This document shows positions 50,435 to 60,912 of a DNA stretch of 64,000 nucleotides, piece after piece. The translations under genes and the position numbers were made by a program. The stretch is from Sinohyriopsis cumingii (Eukaryota; Mollusca; Bivalvia; Unionida; Unionidae). The stretch covers positions 164,793,946 to 164,857,945 of the forward strand of contig CM068824.1 of assembly GCA_028554795.2 (NCBI GenBank), given 5' to 3'. Position 1 is the first letter of the stretch. Each line of letters opens with the position of its first letter. The notes beneath the pieces were generated by a model. It searched no databases, was not told the DNA's origin, and saw only the letters and a list, made by a program, of their open reading frames with translations.

Positions 50435-50942
50435 TTACCGTGTCAGCGACATTGATTTGTCCCTCATTAGTGAATTTGGGTAATTTACTGATCTCAGTTC
50501 TGATCGTGGCGTTGTTGTTTTCCACATATTTTTTGTTGCCACGTCATCGTCTGAATTTGGTTCTCTCACATTGATAATTGTATTTCCGCTCATGTTGAGA
50601 TATCCATACATAATATCTCCAGTTCCTCTGATGCGTCCAGTAATCTCCCCCATGAGTGTTAGATTTGATTTCTCCGAGTTTTTTATTAATCTTAGCGCCT
50701 TTGAAAAACACCACTAAGCTACCTTCGGTCGCACCTGAAACCCGCAGAATAATATCTGTCAACGGGATGTTGCTAGTCTTAAACCGTCTATGCTGATAAT
50801 GAAAAACAATGATTTCATGTTGGTCCACATCTGCGAGAAGCAAAAGATTAACGAGTTCCTTCTTCACTTCGTCAAGGGTTGCATATTTGGATAAATCACC
50901 CTTGAGTTTGTCTTTATCAGATTTTCCGTAAATATCTACCAT
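50435..50942 (-). pseudogene. Fibre-like protein of copy D, proximal part
   Basis: It starts MVDIYGKSDKDKLKGDLSKY like the copy C protein (MVDIYGRR...DLSKYATKDDL). After a frameshift near 50,650 it shows MYGYLNMSGNTIINVREPN, DDDVATKN, the phage-tail-fibre-like repeat. Broken by shifts and the AT-rich block. Confidence 0.7.
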
Positions 50943-50979
50943 TGTATATTACACTAAGACCTGTTTAAAACGACCACTT

Positions 50980-51310
50980 GTATATTCGTGCACGACTTTA
51001 TGCGGCAGTGTCAGAGACTTTGTCACAGCGTCGAGCACAGCGAGATTTTCACGGCCACATACTGGCGGATCAGTTATTGTCTGTCTTGGTAATGATGAAT
51101 ACGATACATGTATGTCACCGGCTAAGCCACTAAAATTTTTTTCAGTGGCGCCAGCCCATACGAATCAAAATAAACAATTCCACGTGGGACAGCAATATAT
51201 GCAACCCAGTGAGTGCCTGGACTAGAACTTGCATCGAGATAAATGATCCCGGCTTCAACACAGTTTGATTGTTTTGGTAATTGATCAGGCATAAAAACAC
51301 ATCTAAAGTT
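50980..51310 (-). pseudogene. Adenain-like protease remnant of copy D
   Basis: The minus strand encodes SSPGTHWVAYIAVPRGIVYF followed by DSYGLAP, then in another frame DPPVCGRENLAVL and PHKVVHEYTS. These match the copy C protease. His, Asp and Cys motifs are visible but in different frames. Confidence 0.75.
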
Positions 51311-51312
51311 TT

Positions 51313-52049
51313 TTATGTTTCATTTTTAGCAGCATCAAGTAAATCTACATTGGACATGGGAAGCATCAACGATGTGTCCCGGGCGATCTCAGACCTGAGC
51401 CGCAAGCGACTTGACCGTTCCTGACAATCTAGATCTCGTCCTTTTTTCGAAGTCTTTAGTCCGTGACCTGTTGCTTTCTTTAATGTCATCCCAGCGGCAG
51501 TTCCAACAGCACCAAGTGCAGCTGCGTTTGCAACAACAGCGGCGATCAAAGCTGATATAGCTGCAAGAAGTAGAAATATACCACCCGTCTTGACTGCGTC
51601 TTTAATAGCACCCGCAGATCTTTGATCGTTTGGCGTCATTGAAGTGCCTATATTGACGTTCTGTCAATGATAGTGGCCGAGTGGTCTAAAGCTCTCGCCG
51701 TTACGGATCACTGCCATCTCACCTCTGTCTGCGAGGGTTCGAGACGCGGGTTCGGCCTATGTTGGTATGTGAGAAAGCTTGCCAGTAGCTTCTCGTGGGT
51801 CGGTGGTTCTTTCCGGAGTTTTCCCGGGTTCTTCCTCCACCATGTACAGCCTATCTTGTGCTGAAAAATGGCGTTAAACCCTACAACAACAACAACAACA
51901 ACGACAACTGTCAATGATAGTTTATTTGGTCCGCCTGCGATATGTGTTGATTTCAGCAATATTTTTATTCCAGAATTCTTTCTTGATGCTGACTGTAGCT
52001 TTTTAATCTGACCAGGAGTCAGGGTAACACTAACCTGATGATATGACAT
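51313..52049 (-). pseudogene. LTPGQ hydrophobic/basic protein of copy D, split by a SINE
   Basis: The N-terminal part (52,049-51,908) reads MSYHQVSVTLTPGQIKKLQS; the C-terminal part (51,639-51,313) has VKTGGIFLLLAAISALIAAV and GAVGTAAGMTLKKATG. The SINE at 51,668-51,907 lies between them. After the hydrophobic part the frame goes on to VDLLDAAKN, the beginning of the protease region. Confidence 0.75.
51668..51907 (+). mobile_element. tRNA-derived SINE, family 1, copy 2
   Basis: Head AGTGGCCGAGTGGTCTAAAG with GGGTTCGAGACGCGGGTTCG; body with GTCGGTGGTTCTTTCCGGAG; tail CTGAAAAATGGCGTTAAACCC(TACAACAACAA). It inserted into the LTPGQ gene of copy D. GTCAATGATAG lies on both sides (51,663-51,673 and 51,909-51,919), a good target-site duplication. 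Confidence 0.9.
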
Positions 52050-52189
52050 TATACTATCATGAGTGATTTAATTACATGTTTTCTACTGGGGAATCAAAGA
52101 CTCTCATTCGTCCACCAACACATTCAAGCAGCATTGTTTTGTCTGAGAGTATAACAGCGATTGCTCTTTAATTAGGAATAATTCCTTTG

Positions 52190-53400
52190 CCACACGAGCT
52201 CGAAAGTGTATCTCGACGACAGAGTGTCTTAACAAATCCAAATATTCCAGTGAGAAATACTAGATCGGATACAGCATTGTAAAATCCCGCTGAGATATTT
52301 GCAAACCAGAATCAAAATTCTGATCACGCCCCATAAATGTCATCAACCGATGATAAGCACATTTAACTTTATTATTATTAAAATTCAATACTATATCCTC
52401 GGATTGTTCTTGATGTCCATTTATTCTCAAAGAAACTTCAATAACCCCAAGCGTGTCAAACGCTATTGGATTTCGTTCCTGCGAATCTATTCGCTCAGCA
52501 TTTTGGAAAGCAATAAATATATGTCGTGGTGCAGAGACACCTTGCTGTGATGTTATCTGCCATGTGAATAAACCATTTATATCGCTTTGAATACTGTCTG
52601 TGGTCATCGTCAACCATGATAATGTTGATTTACCACCTTGATCCATAAAAGAAAGTAAACGTTGTTCTTCATTCAATGATGGAGTCGTTGTTGGCATCCA
52701 CAACAAAGTTTTGTTAGTATTATGTTACCTGCATCAACCCCAGCATCACGCCATATTGCATCACTATCGGTGGCTTTTCTTACAAGTACCACGGTGTCTT
52801 TAGCGACAAATATAACTTTTCTGACATGCCTGCAAAATCCAAAGATATGTGATAGTGGAATCACACATGAAAATTCTTCATCGATATTCAACATTGATCG
52901 ACGTGATGAAAATCCCAAGTTGAAACTTTCATTCATCGATGAAACTTCAGTTCCAGCTGTATTCATTGTTACCTTTATGACTTCGAGTTGATCATTGGTA
53001 TCCTTTGCAAACATCATTGACGGACTATCTAATCTTGAGTAATCATCGCTTTATCTTGCAAGGCCAATGATCGTCGTGGCAACGTCAACATTTTCGAGAC
53101 ATGATTCAATATTCTTTCCGTCGATTATGTATGTGGCACTGTTAAATAACGCCATGACGCCATTATTAACAAAGCCAACTCGATCACCAATTCTGTATGC
53201 TGTATTATCTGCTTTCGAAAGTCTACCTTCGATCTCAATGAATGCATCAGCGGGCAAGAAATATATACTTGTATCCTGAACTTGTAATTAGATTCTTCCA
53301 CGCGAGTCGGGTACACACGCATCATAAGAATAATATCGATAATCAGGCACCTATTCATCCTTAAGGACTGGTGAGTCCATGTCAAATGCTAGATCAGATA
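52190..53400 (-). pseudogene. Capsid protein (double jelly-roll type) of copy D
   Basis: Pieces (53,385-53,051; 53,017-52,673; 52,706-52,260) encode MPADAFIEIEGRLSKADNT, FVNNGVMALFNSATYIIDGK, CVIPLSHIFGFCRHVRK, LLSFMDQGGKSTLSWL and SAPRHIFIAFQNAER in three frames. They align throughout with copy C (60,913-62,352). Confidence 0.8.
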
Positions 53401-53429
53401 CATTTTTGAAGATTTTATTATATTTACTA

Positions 53430-53873
53430 TCATCTAACACGAAGATCACTTCCCGCTATCCTACTTGCATTTATATTTCGAGCTTTTTCATCGGCTAATT
53501 CTTTCAACGATTCATTTGCAGCTTGATTTATTATTTTACTAACATTTGCAGGCATAACTTCAGTGTGGGATAATTTTGCTGGCTGCAGTTTTACTGTTGG
53601 CGGTCTGCGTATTAATCGTGTTAGTCTATCCTTGATTGCTGAGAACGCTTTACTAGCAGCATCACCAACAGCACCAATACCTTTATCACGAACAACGTCA
53701 ATTGCTTTCATTCCCAGTTGTTTTGCAATCGGTATTGCTTTTTGTGCTTTCCTTCCAAATAGACCCTGAACAACATCGCCGAGTCCATCTCCGTAGATCA
53801 CTTTATATGTTGGTAATCGCGAATTTATCACCCTGACCATTGTAGGTCCACGTTGAGTATTATGTAAGATCAT
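53430..53873 (-). CDS. pX/pVI-like protein of copy D (147 aa)
   Basis: An intact ORF starting at an ATG: VRVINSRLPTYKVIYGDGLG, then DVVQGLFGRKAQKAIPIAKQ, an amphipathic helix region, and KAFSAIKDRLTRLIRR. It is about 60% similar by eye to the copy C protein and shares the YGDGLGD-plus-helix start with the copy A protein. It is the only intact gene of copy D. Its likely role is a capsid-internal, membrane-active or DNA-binding protein. Confidence 0.75.
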   Translation of the reverse strand: MILHNTQRGPTMVRVINSRLPTYKVIYGDGLGDVVQGLFGRKAQKAIPIAKQLGMKAIDVVRDKGIGAVGDAASKAFSAIKDRLTRLIRRPPTVKLQPAKLSHTEVMPANVSKIINQAANESLKELADEKARNINASRIAGSDLRVR

Positions 53874-53899
53874 CTTATTTTCTTGTCACTGATCTAATT

Positions 53900-55150
53900 G
53901 CATACCCTCAGTCACTGTGGTAATCTTCAACGATTTCATCAATGAGGGACCGATAAACATTAATGTCCATGATAATCCTGTACATAATTTCTGACAAATA
54001 GCGGCTGCTTCATTAATGATTTCTGAGGAATTATTGCCGGCTCATCTTCCACTTATAAAAAAATAACCTAGTCGTTCAACGTCGGAGAGAACATTATTGG
54101 GGCATGAGATAATAAGGCGACCGCTGGACATACCACTTCCAGTTGCACTAAAGCCAGGATCTGCCTCATAAAATTATTTTACTTCTTGTTCTTCAATAAC
54201 TGACGCAAGGTCTGATTCTATTCTTTGTTCTAATTTCTGTGTAAATTTAGTAAAAATTTTATCATCACGTTTGACCTGCTCAATATTATTAGCGAAGTGA
54301 TATACATTTAAAATCCAACTATCACGGCTTATTTTTTATATAGGATATTCAGGTTTTACATAATTATGTTTTTCGTCGTATCCATATGTGGCAATGTATT
54401 TTATTTTGTTTGGATCCCTGATAGCAGCAATACCTCCAGGCGTAAATTTATCCATAACACCAATTTTAAGTTGTGGTTGAGGAGGTTGTGTTTGAGGCGG
54501 TTGTTTTTGTTGTAGCTGTGCAAGATAGTTATCTATCCCATTGATAAATGCAATACATCTTATATAACTATTTCGAGCCTGATCAACACCGTAGTATATA
54601 CGAAGTATCCATTTATACCAGGCGTCACGAACTACAGCCTGATTAACATACTTGGGTTTTAAAAGTTTGTCTTTGTTATCAAAACCTGCCACGGCAAGCG
54701 CAGACGATTCGCTTACGTTTTTAATTCTTTTATGAATTTAATACCACCTTCTGCAAAAAAAAATTTTCTTTTGATTGTTTTGGTTCTGGTTCTGATTTTG
54801 GTATAAGATCCTTTATATCGGCTACTTCACAACGAAGCTAGTCAATACCCTCAAGTATTGCTTGTGTTTGTGGTTGATAAGTAGCACCAGCTATTCCACC
54901 CGGAAGTTCTTTTAGAATAATTTTTTTGTTTGTTGTTATTTTAGTTCTTTCTGCTATTTTTCCAGTTGCTTAAGCGATTTGATCCAACGTGTGAAGAAGA
55001 CCCACGGTAGCTTTCGTAACCGGTTTAAATAATTGTTCTGCACCTTCTGTAAATTCCACCTGAGACTCCTGACGCTCTTATAATTTTTGTTTGACAGAAT
55101 CACGGACTGGAAGATATTTTACAATTGCCTCTAGTCGCCGTCGAGTTAGT
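53900..55150 (-). pseudogene. Coiled-coil protein of copy D
   Basis: Fragments match the copy C gene: RRLEAIVKYLPVRDSVKQKL, then QVEFTEGAEQLFKPVTK, then QAVVRDAWYKWILRIYYGVD (54,692-54,336) with a Gln/Pro tract, and a tail region up to 53,900. Many stops. Confidence 0.65.
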
Positions 55151-55299
55151 TTAATTGTGCGAGATTCTATGTTTATCGTATTATAGCAATAATAATGATT
55201 TAATTACGCCATCTGATCATTACCTTTATTTAGCAGAAGAGAGGGTGAAAACCCAGGTAAATATATTTGACACACAAAAAACAACCCGGTCAGAGGCCT

Positions 55300-56040
55300 C
55301 AGTGACATTTATATTTTTTTCACCCGTCGTAAGAAGCTGTATTTCCGTCTGAAATTCTGGTCTGTGTACCCTCCCCACTTTAGCGTTAGTGACGCTTGTA
55401 TTTTTTTCACCCTCCGTAGGAAGCTTTATTTTGGTCTTAAATTCTGGTCTGTTCACCCTCCCTGCTGTTAATGTTGGTCATATTGGATGGCGAATCGGCA
55501 TGATTCGAACAACTCCGAAAGCATCTTACCAGGTTGCGTGGTATAAATTTCATACATTCTGCTTGACAGTTTCAATGAAGTATTTTTTATTTTTTATATA
55601 TATCTTTTAATAATGGCAGTCCTATGTTATGGTAGATTGGCATATTTTGTAAAAGTTTGAAAACCCTTTATGCCAGGATGCTTTCTGTCAAATCTGGACC
55701 AATTCTGGTAAGAAGACAACATTTTAAGCTTTTTCTATTTCTTTTAATGATGGTCATATTTTATGGCGGATCACCATTATTTTAATAAATCTGATAGACT
55801 TTCATGCCCGAATGACATACGTCAAATTTAGCTAAATTCTGGATATAATTTTTTTTTCTGTCTTTAACCACGGTGGCATATTTAATGGCAGATTGGCATC
55901 ATTTGAACAGATCTGAAACCCAGGAGCATTCTGCCAAATTAGGTCAAATTCTGATAAGCGCTTTTTGAGAAATAGTCATTTTGACGTTTTTGTATCTTTA
56001 GCAATGGTGGAGATATCTGATTTTGTTAAAATCAGCATCA
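55300..56040. repeat. Degenerate satellite-like tandem repeats
   Basis: An ~80-bp unit occurs twice (55,311-55,460: CACCCTCCGTAGGAAGCTTTATTTTGGTCT ... AATTCTGGTCTGTKYACCCTCC). It is followed by four to five decayed units of about 130 bp built on TGGTGGCATATTTTATGGC, AGATTGGCATCATTTGAAC and GCATTCTGCCAAATTWGGTC. Such arrays are usual in mollusc-like genomes, which is only a hint of the host. Confidence 0.6.
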
Positions 56041-56049
56041 TATTGTTAC

Positions 56050-58540
56050 AAATTTTAAATTAATTCAAACTATTTACTTCTTGGGGGAGATTTGTTGTGA
56101 TTCTTTTATATGTACTCTTGTTGCATGGTAAACATTTCTTTTCACATCGTTTGTTTACATTGTTTGGATGCTGTCAATTACATCTATAATAATTATTCAC
56201 TCAAATTCATGTACAGATAGGTACTATGAGAATATGTTCAGGACGATGTTTTGCCAAAGGATGTCCCGTATGATTGACAAACGAGTCTTACTGAGTTATA
56301 TTCGATGTCACACGTGTATGTTACGATGTTCGTCATCTTTGATTCCAAGGCAATTTGTGTATTCGAGGCATGTGTGTTTTTCACTATGATGTATATGCAA
56401 ACGTATTTAAACAAGAAACAGTTTACAGAACATCATTATTATTAATTTTTAAAAAAAATGTAGAATGCTGTAATAAATTTGTAGAATGCGCCATTTGTAC
56501 ATAATTCTCTATTTTAAGGATTTATTAGATTTTTGTGATTACTAGTTTGATTATGGGAAATCGCTGTTGGGGAAATATTCCTCAACCCGAGTAATTAGCC
56601 ATTTGCTTGGGGCAAACGTCAGAGAGTGAAGTATTTACGAGATTTCATGATGGCATGGCTTATTTTCGTAGTGCGTTCAGGTCAGAGCCGCTTAAGCAGA
56701 CCTTTAGCCAGGTAATTCTTATTAAAATTTAATTGTGTTGATTGATTGCGTCTCTCCGTGTGAAGCATTTATGATAGGGACTGATAATTGAGAAGGTATT
56801 GTTCCATTATCCGGAGACGCCTTTTATTGTTACTATGATGGTAAATATGGCTTAAAGTCAGAGGCAAAATTAGGCTTAAAATCAGGATTTGACTAGGGAT
56901 AGAGCAGGAGAATAGTCCCCTATATATGGTGTTTTAATTGTATTTGTATTTTCATGGCGTGAAGTACTGGCGCTAAGTTACGGACATGTAACTAGGAGAA
57001 ACCATGCAGCTGTTAGGTGGCCATGTGATTTTAAGTTGTGATGCAAATGTGAAGTTGTGATATTTGTAGTCATGTATTCATTAAAGAAAAATTATTTATA
57101 GTCTGGGCGCGTTGGAATTTCCAGTAGACAACAGTTGTGTCGAGAAACCCTTGAGATAGGTGGAAATCAAGTGACTTCTAGCAGAATTCTCGCCAGGGTT
57201 GGATTCGCAGAGTGCTCTTTGTCTTATTACAATAATCTACTTACTATCTCCTCTAAGATAATATATCCGCATTGTGCATGTTCTAAATTTCCCGCACAAC
57301 CAACATCAGCTACATCTGACATAAATTGTGTTAACGTATGGACACATATTTGTAATTAAAACTGGAATTATAACATTAGCATTCACTATTTCTCTTGAAT
57401 CACAATATTTTAGCGGTAGTTAATATTTATTTTGGCGCGGTGATATACTGTGTACAACCGAAAGTTAGAAACAAGGGCGACATGCACACCTATCGGTCTT
57501 CCTTTGACCGGCATCGAGTTCGTATGCGATCATAATATTTACAGTGTTCTCAATTTGTAAATCAGTTTGTAAAAGTAGTAGGGGATGTTATCATTCTCTA
57601 AACAGTAATTATTTAACGGAATTGTATTAGAAAATATACATTCCTTTCTGCCATAAAAATATTTCGTAAATTTCGGTACTAAAGAAAACCAAAACCAAAA
57701 ATAATATAGCATAGAGTACTTACACACAGGGGCAATGCATTTCCATACAAATTATGCCTTGTAAGTTTAAAATATCTGACTCATTAATTTTATTTTAACA
57801 GAAAGGGTCATCCATTTCACTTGGTAATTCTATTTATTTTAATGTGTTTCTTATTGGGACTTCCATTTTTCTCCTATGAATATTCTTACATCTTACTAAT
57901 AACTTTTTTGTTATTTAATTCAAGTCATTTGAGACTGTTGGTCATTTTGACATGTCACGAAACAGAAGGAACATAATAAGAGAAGATGTAAATTTTAATT
58001 CATTTTTTGGTAAATATAGTAAGTTACGACTTTAATACTTTTTTTATTTATCTCATCCACTGTCTATATATTTGGATAGATATATAGCTTCTTCACAAAA
58101 TAGCTAATGTAACAACTATAATTTATAAGGGGACTTCGTTTGTTATTAGACCACTTTCTATATACTACATCGTTATACTGCAACCAATTCAAGGTTTCAA
58201 TTTAAGAGCTGCTTAAGTCCTGAAGCATGACGTTACTTTCTAAATGTTGGAACACTTGCGCTAAAAAATTATACATGGGCTAGCATTTTTCAATTAAAAC
58301 AAAATTGAAAGGGCTTTATATAGGATAGTTTCCATCAAATTATGTCGAGTAGCTCACCTGACAATAAGTTCAAGTAAGTTTACGGCCTAGTCCTTTGTCA
58401 ATATCAGAGATAGTAACATTTCTTCTTTGTAAATGTGGAGTATGGAAAACATCTCTGATATTCTCGATACACTCCATCGTAACAAATTTGGTAACATAAC
58501 TGTTTTCTTACGCTCAAGTTAACGTGTTCACATCATACCT
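56050..58540. other. AT-rich spacer, possible solo LTR at 56,565-57,133
   Basis: No gene is recognised. The part from TGTTGGGGAAATATTCC (56,565) to CAGTAGACAACA (57,133) starts and ends like an LTR (TGTTG...CAACA, 569 bp), but the flanks show no matching target-site duplication and no second copy is in the window. Confidence 0.35.
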
Positions 58541-58639
58541 GTATGACTTCAGAAAGAAAAGATCTTGTGAGACCCAGCAAAGTACTGTTGAGACCAAAAG
58601 TACTTGTGAGACCCAGTACTGTTCACGAACGGATTGAAC

Positions 58640-59120
58640 AATAAACAGCAGATAGATCCATCTTGTTGGACTTCAGCAAAGGGTTCGACAAAGTGCCGCA
58701 TCAATGTCTTGCAATCAAGCTCTAACACCATGACGTCAGAGACCGGACGCTAACATGGAAACAGAGCTTCTTAGCAGATAGAAAACATGTGGTGCTTGGC
58801 GGCTTAGTATCATCACCCTCCCCAGTAACCTCAGGTGTCCCACTGGGAGCCGTGCTAGGTCGCTCCTATTCCTATTATATATCAATGACTTGCCATCTTC
58901 AACAGTCTTCGCTGACGACTGTCTACTATACAGAGTGATCCATTCCCAACAAGATGCAATTTTCCACAAAAAACCTCAACAAGTTACAGGAGTGGGAGAG
59001 ACAAGTCAAAGGTCACAAGCAAAAGGTAATTAACACCTCCTATCCTATCCACAAGCAAATTTTGAACGAGACCAATAGCAACGTACCTTGGTGTCATCTT
59101 GGACACAAAAGCAGCAGAGG
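58640..59120 (+). pseudogene. LINE reverse-transcriptase fragment
   Basis: The plus strand encodes LLDFSKGFDKVPHQCLAIKL, SSPSPVTSGVPLGAVLG, INDLPSS, FADDCLLYR and ISTKNLNKLQEWERQ-like pieces in broken frames. These are motifs of a CR1/Jockey-type reverse transcriptase (FDKVPH, SGVPQGSVLG, FADD). Only the central and 3' RT part is present. Confidence 0.8.
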
Positions 59121-59356
59121 GGGTGAACAGACCTTTGCCTGAAAGGCGTCGAAACGTCGAAAATAAACCCTCCTACGAACGATTGAAAAATAAAAAGCGT
59201 CGACAGATTTTAAAAAAGCGTCGACACTTTACTGAGAAAAATCTCGGAATTTTTCTAATTAATATTACTCCATTGTCGTTGGTGATTTTTTCTAGTTTAT
59301 TATGCATGCTGTTTACGCAATTACGCCTTCACTGAGGTCATCACCCCCTCTGCTGC
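59111..59356. repeat. Inverted pair at the left edge of copy C
   Basis: AGCAGCAGAGGGGGTGA (59,111-59,127) and TCATCACCCCCTCTGCTGCT (59,337-59,356) are inverted copies about 210 bp apart. The second copy lies 30 bp before the first gene of copy C, so it might mark the element end or a small separate insertion. Confidence 0.5.
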
Positions 59357-59387
59357 TATAATAATTAAATCATTATATTATAATAAA

Positions 59388-60428
59388 ATGGTACATCCGG
59401 AATCTCATACTGCAAGAATAGCTCGAGAACGATTAGAAGCAATCAAAAAATTTCTTCCTGTTAGAGATTCATTCAGAAAAAATCTACAAGCGCAGCAAGA
59501 AGCACAAGTTGAGTACGAAGAAGAAACTAAAAAACTGTTTAAGCCCGTCACTGCAGTCATCAAAGAAGATCTTCTTCCGGTATCAAAACAAACTGCAGCG
59601 CAGACTGAAAAAATAGCAAGAAGAACTAAACAGACAAAGAAGATTTTACGAGATCTTCCAACTGATATAGCTGCGGCTCAACCTCCACATGTTGGTGAAG
59701 AAATAGTTGAGGGTATTGGTAAAATTCGTGCTGAAATAGGTGAGATGAAAGATCATGTATCAGAAACAGAAACAGGGGAAGCAAGGGAAAAGGTTCATAT
59801 AAAAGATAAATTTGATGAACAACATCTTGTAATCATAAAGAAATCTAAAGATATAGTTAAATTAGCTGAATATTCCATACATAGTTATGATAATCGAAAG
59901 GAAGTTTTAAAAGCCGAGTATGCCGATGATATTATAAGTCGTGATAATTGGTTCAGGTGGATATTTCGTATACATTATAATGTTGACCAAGCTAGAAGTA
60001 GTGATACTAGATATATTGCATTTATTAAAGCAATAGATTTATATTATGATCGACTGCAAAAACAACAACAGCAACAACAAATACAACCTTCTTCTCCGAT
60101 ACCGTAGCAACAACAAATACAACTTCCGCAGAAACGGAAAAAACAAACACCACCGCAGCAACAACCTTCTCGACCGCAATCTCCAGAAGAAGAATTTCAC
60201 GATGCACCGGGTGCTACTGGCAGTGGTCTGGGAAATAATTTAGTTTGTCCTGATAATATCCTCAATGACGTGTCACGGTTAGAGGTTCTCATAGGAGGAA
60301 AACGTGCCGGAAATAATTCACCAGAAATAACCAATGAAGCATCTGATATTTGTCGGCGATTATTTCGTGGCGGCATCATGGATATTGGCGTTTACCGAGA
60401 GCTTATTGATGAGCTCGTTGATGATTAG
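59388..60428 (+). pseudogene. Coiled-coil protein with one in-frame TAG in its Gln-rich part
   Basis: The frame from ATG 59,388 encodes an N-terminal helix (ARIARERLEAIKKFLPVRDS), a long charged coiled coil, a Trp/Tyr segment (DNWFRWIFRIHYNVDQARSS) and a Gln-rich stretch. A TAG at 60,105-60,107 stops it inside the Gln/Pro tract, but the same frame then continues unbroken (GATGSGLGNNLVCPDNILND ... YRELIDELVDD) to TAG at 60,426-60,428, 346 codons in total. The site suggests CAG to TAG. Its place upstream of pX and capsid suggests a virion or scaffold component. Confidence 0.7.
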
Positions 60429-60462
60429 TCATCGCGATTAGATAAATGTTAAATAAAATAAG

Positions 60463-60897
60463 ATGATCATACACAATAATCATCGTAAACCCATGCAGGT
60501 CAGAGCGGTGAACTCACGATTACCAATCTACAGAGCTACTTACGGAGATGGACTTGGTGATGTTATTCGGGGATTATTCACAAGGATAGCTCCAAAAGCA
60601 GCACCTATTGCAAAACAATTATCGATGAAAGCTATCGATATTGTTCGTGAAAAAGCTCCTGGTGCAATTATCAATGTTGGTGGGAAGGCATTCTCGGCGA
60701 TCAAAGATAGACTAGCACGATTATTGCGACGAAAACAACAACCACCTGTGAAACTGGCAAGTACTGAGGTGATGCCAGCAGACGTAAGTAAAATAATAAA
60801 TCAAGCTGCAAATCAAAAACTAGCGGAATTATCTGAAGAAGCGGAAAAAAATATAACAGCAAATTTAATAGCAGGAAGCGGGCTTCGTCGACGATGA
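60463..60897 (+). CDS. pX/pVI-like protein of copy C (144 aa)
   Basis: Intact. After a basic N-terminus it has YRATYGDGLGDVIRGLFTRI, an amphipathic helix region (APKAAPIAKQLSMKAIDIVR), KAFSAIKDRLARLLRRKQQ and a C-terminal helical half ending in GLRRR. The YGDGLGD...GLF motif parallels copy A's GHGLGDMLKSAF. The family resemblance suggests a capsid-internal protein cleaved by the protease and acting on membranes or DNA (inference). Confidence 0.75.
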   Translation: MIIHNNHRKPMQVRAVNSRLPIYRATYGDGLGDVIRGLFTRIAPKAAPIAKQLSMKAIDIVREKAPGAIINVGGKAFSAIKDRLARLLRRKQQPPVKLASTEVMPADVSKIINQAANQKLAELSEEAEKNITANLIAGSGLRRR

Positions 60898-60912
60898 TCA
60901 TCATTTGGCAAA

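Larger units (their letters stand above)
44936..55160 (-). mobile_element. Second-family Polinton-like element, copy D, decayed
   Basis: Right to left on the minus strand it repeats the gene order of copy C: coiled-coil protein (~55,150-53,900), pX-like (53,873-53,430), capsid (~53,400-52,190), LTPGQ protein (52,049-51,313, split by a SINE), protease (~51,310-50,980), fibre (50,942-50,435 and 47,820-47,250). Further remnants beyond the fibre include a Gly/Ala/Val-rich hydrophobic stretch (~47,100-46,880) and a penton-like piece (~46,710-46,100). A SINE lies at 45,346-45,663. No polymerase or integrase of this family is visible. Confidence 0.75.

Noticed and set aside
47784..50482. Inverted 18-base match (CCTCATTRGTGAATTTGG) as terminal inverted repeats of the AT-rich block
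   Set aside because: One copy lies inside fibre coding sequence and the match does not extend; probably chance.
60025..60379. Minus-strand ORFs of Val/Leu-rich protein
   Set aside because: They are the reverse of the Gln-rich part of the coiled-coil gene.
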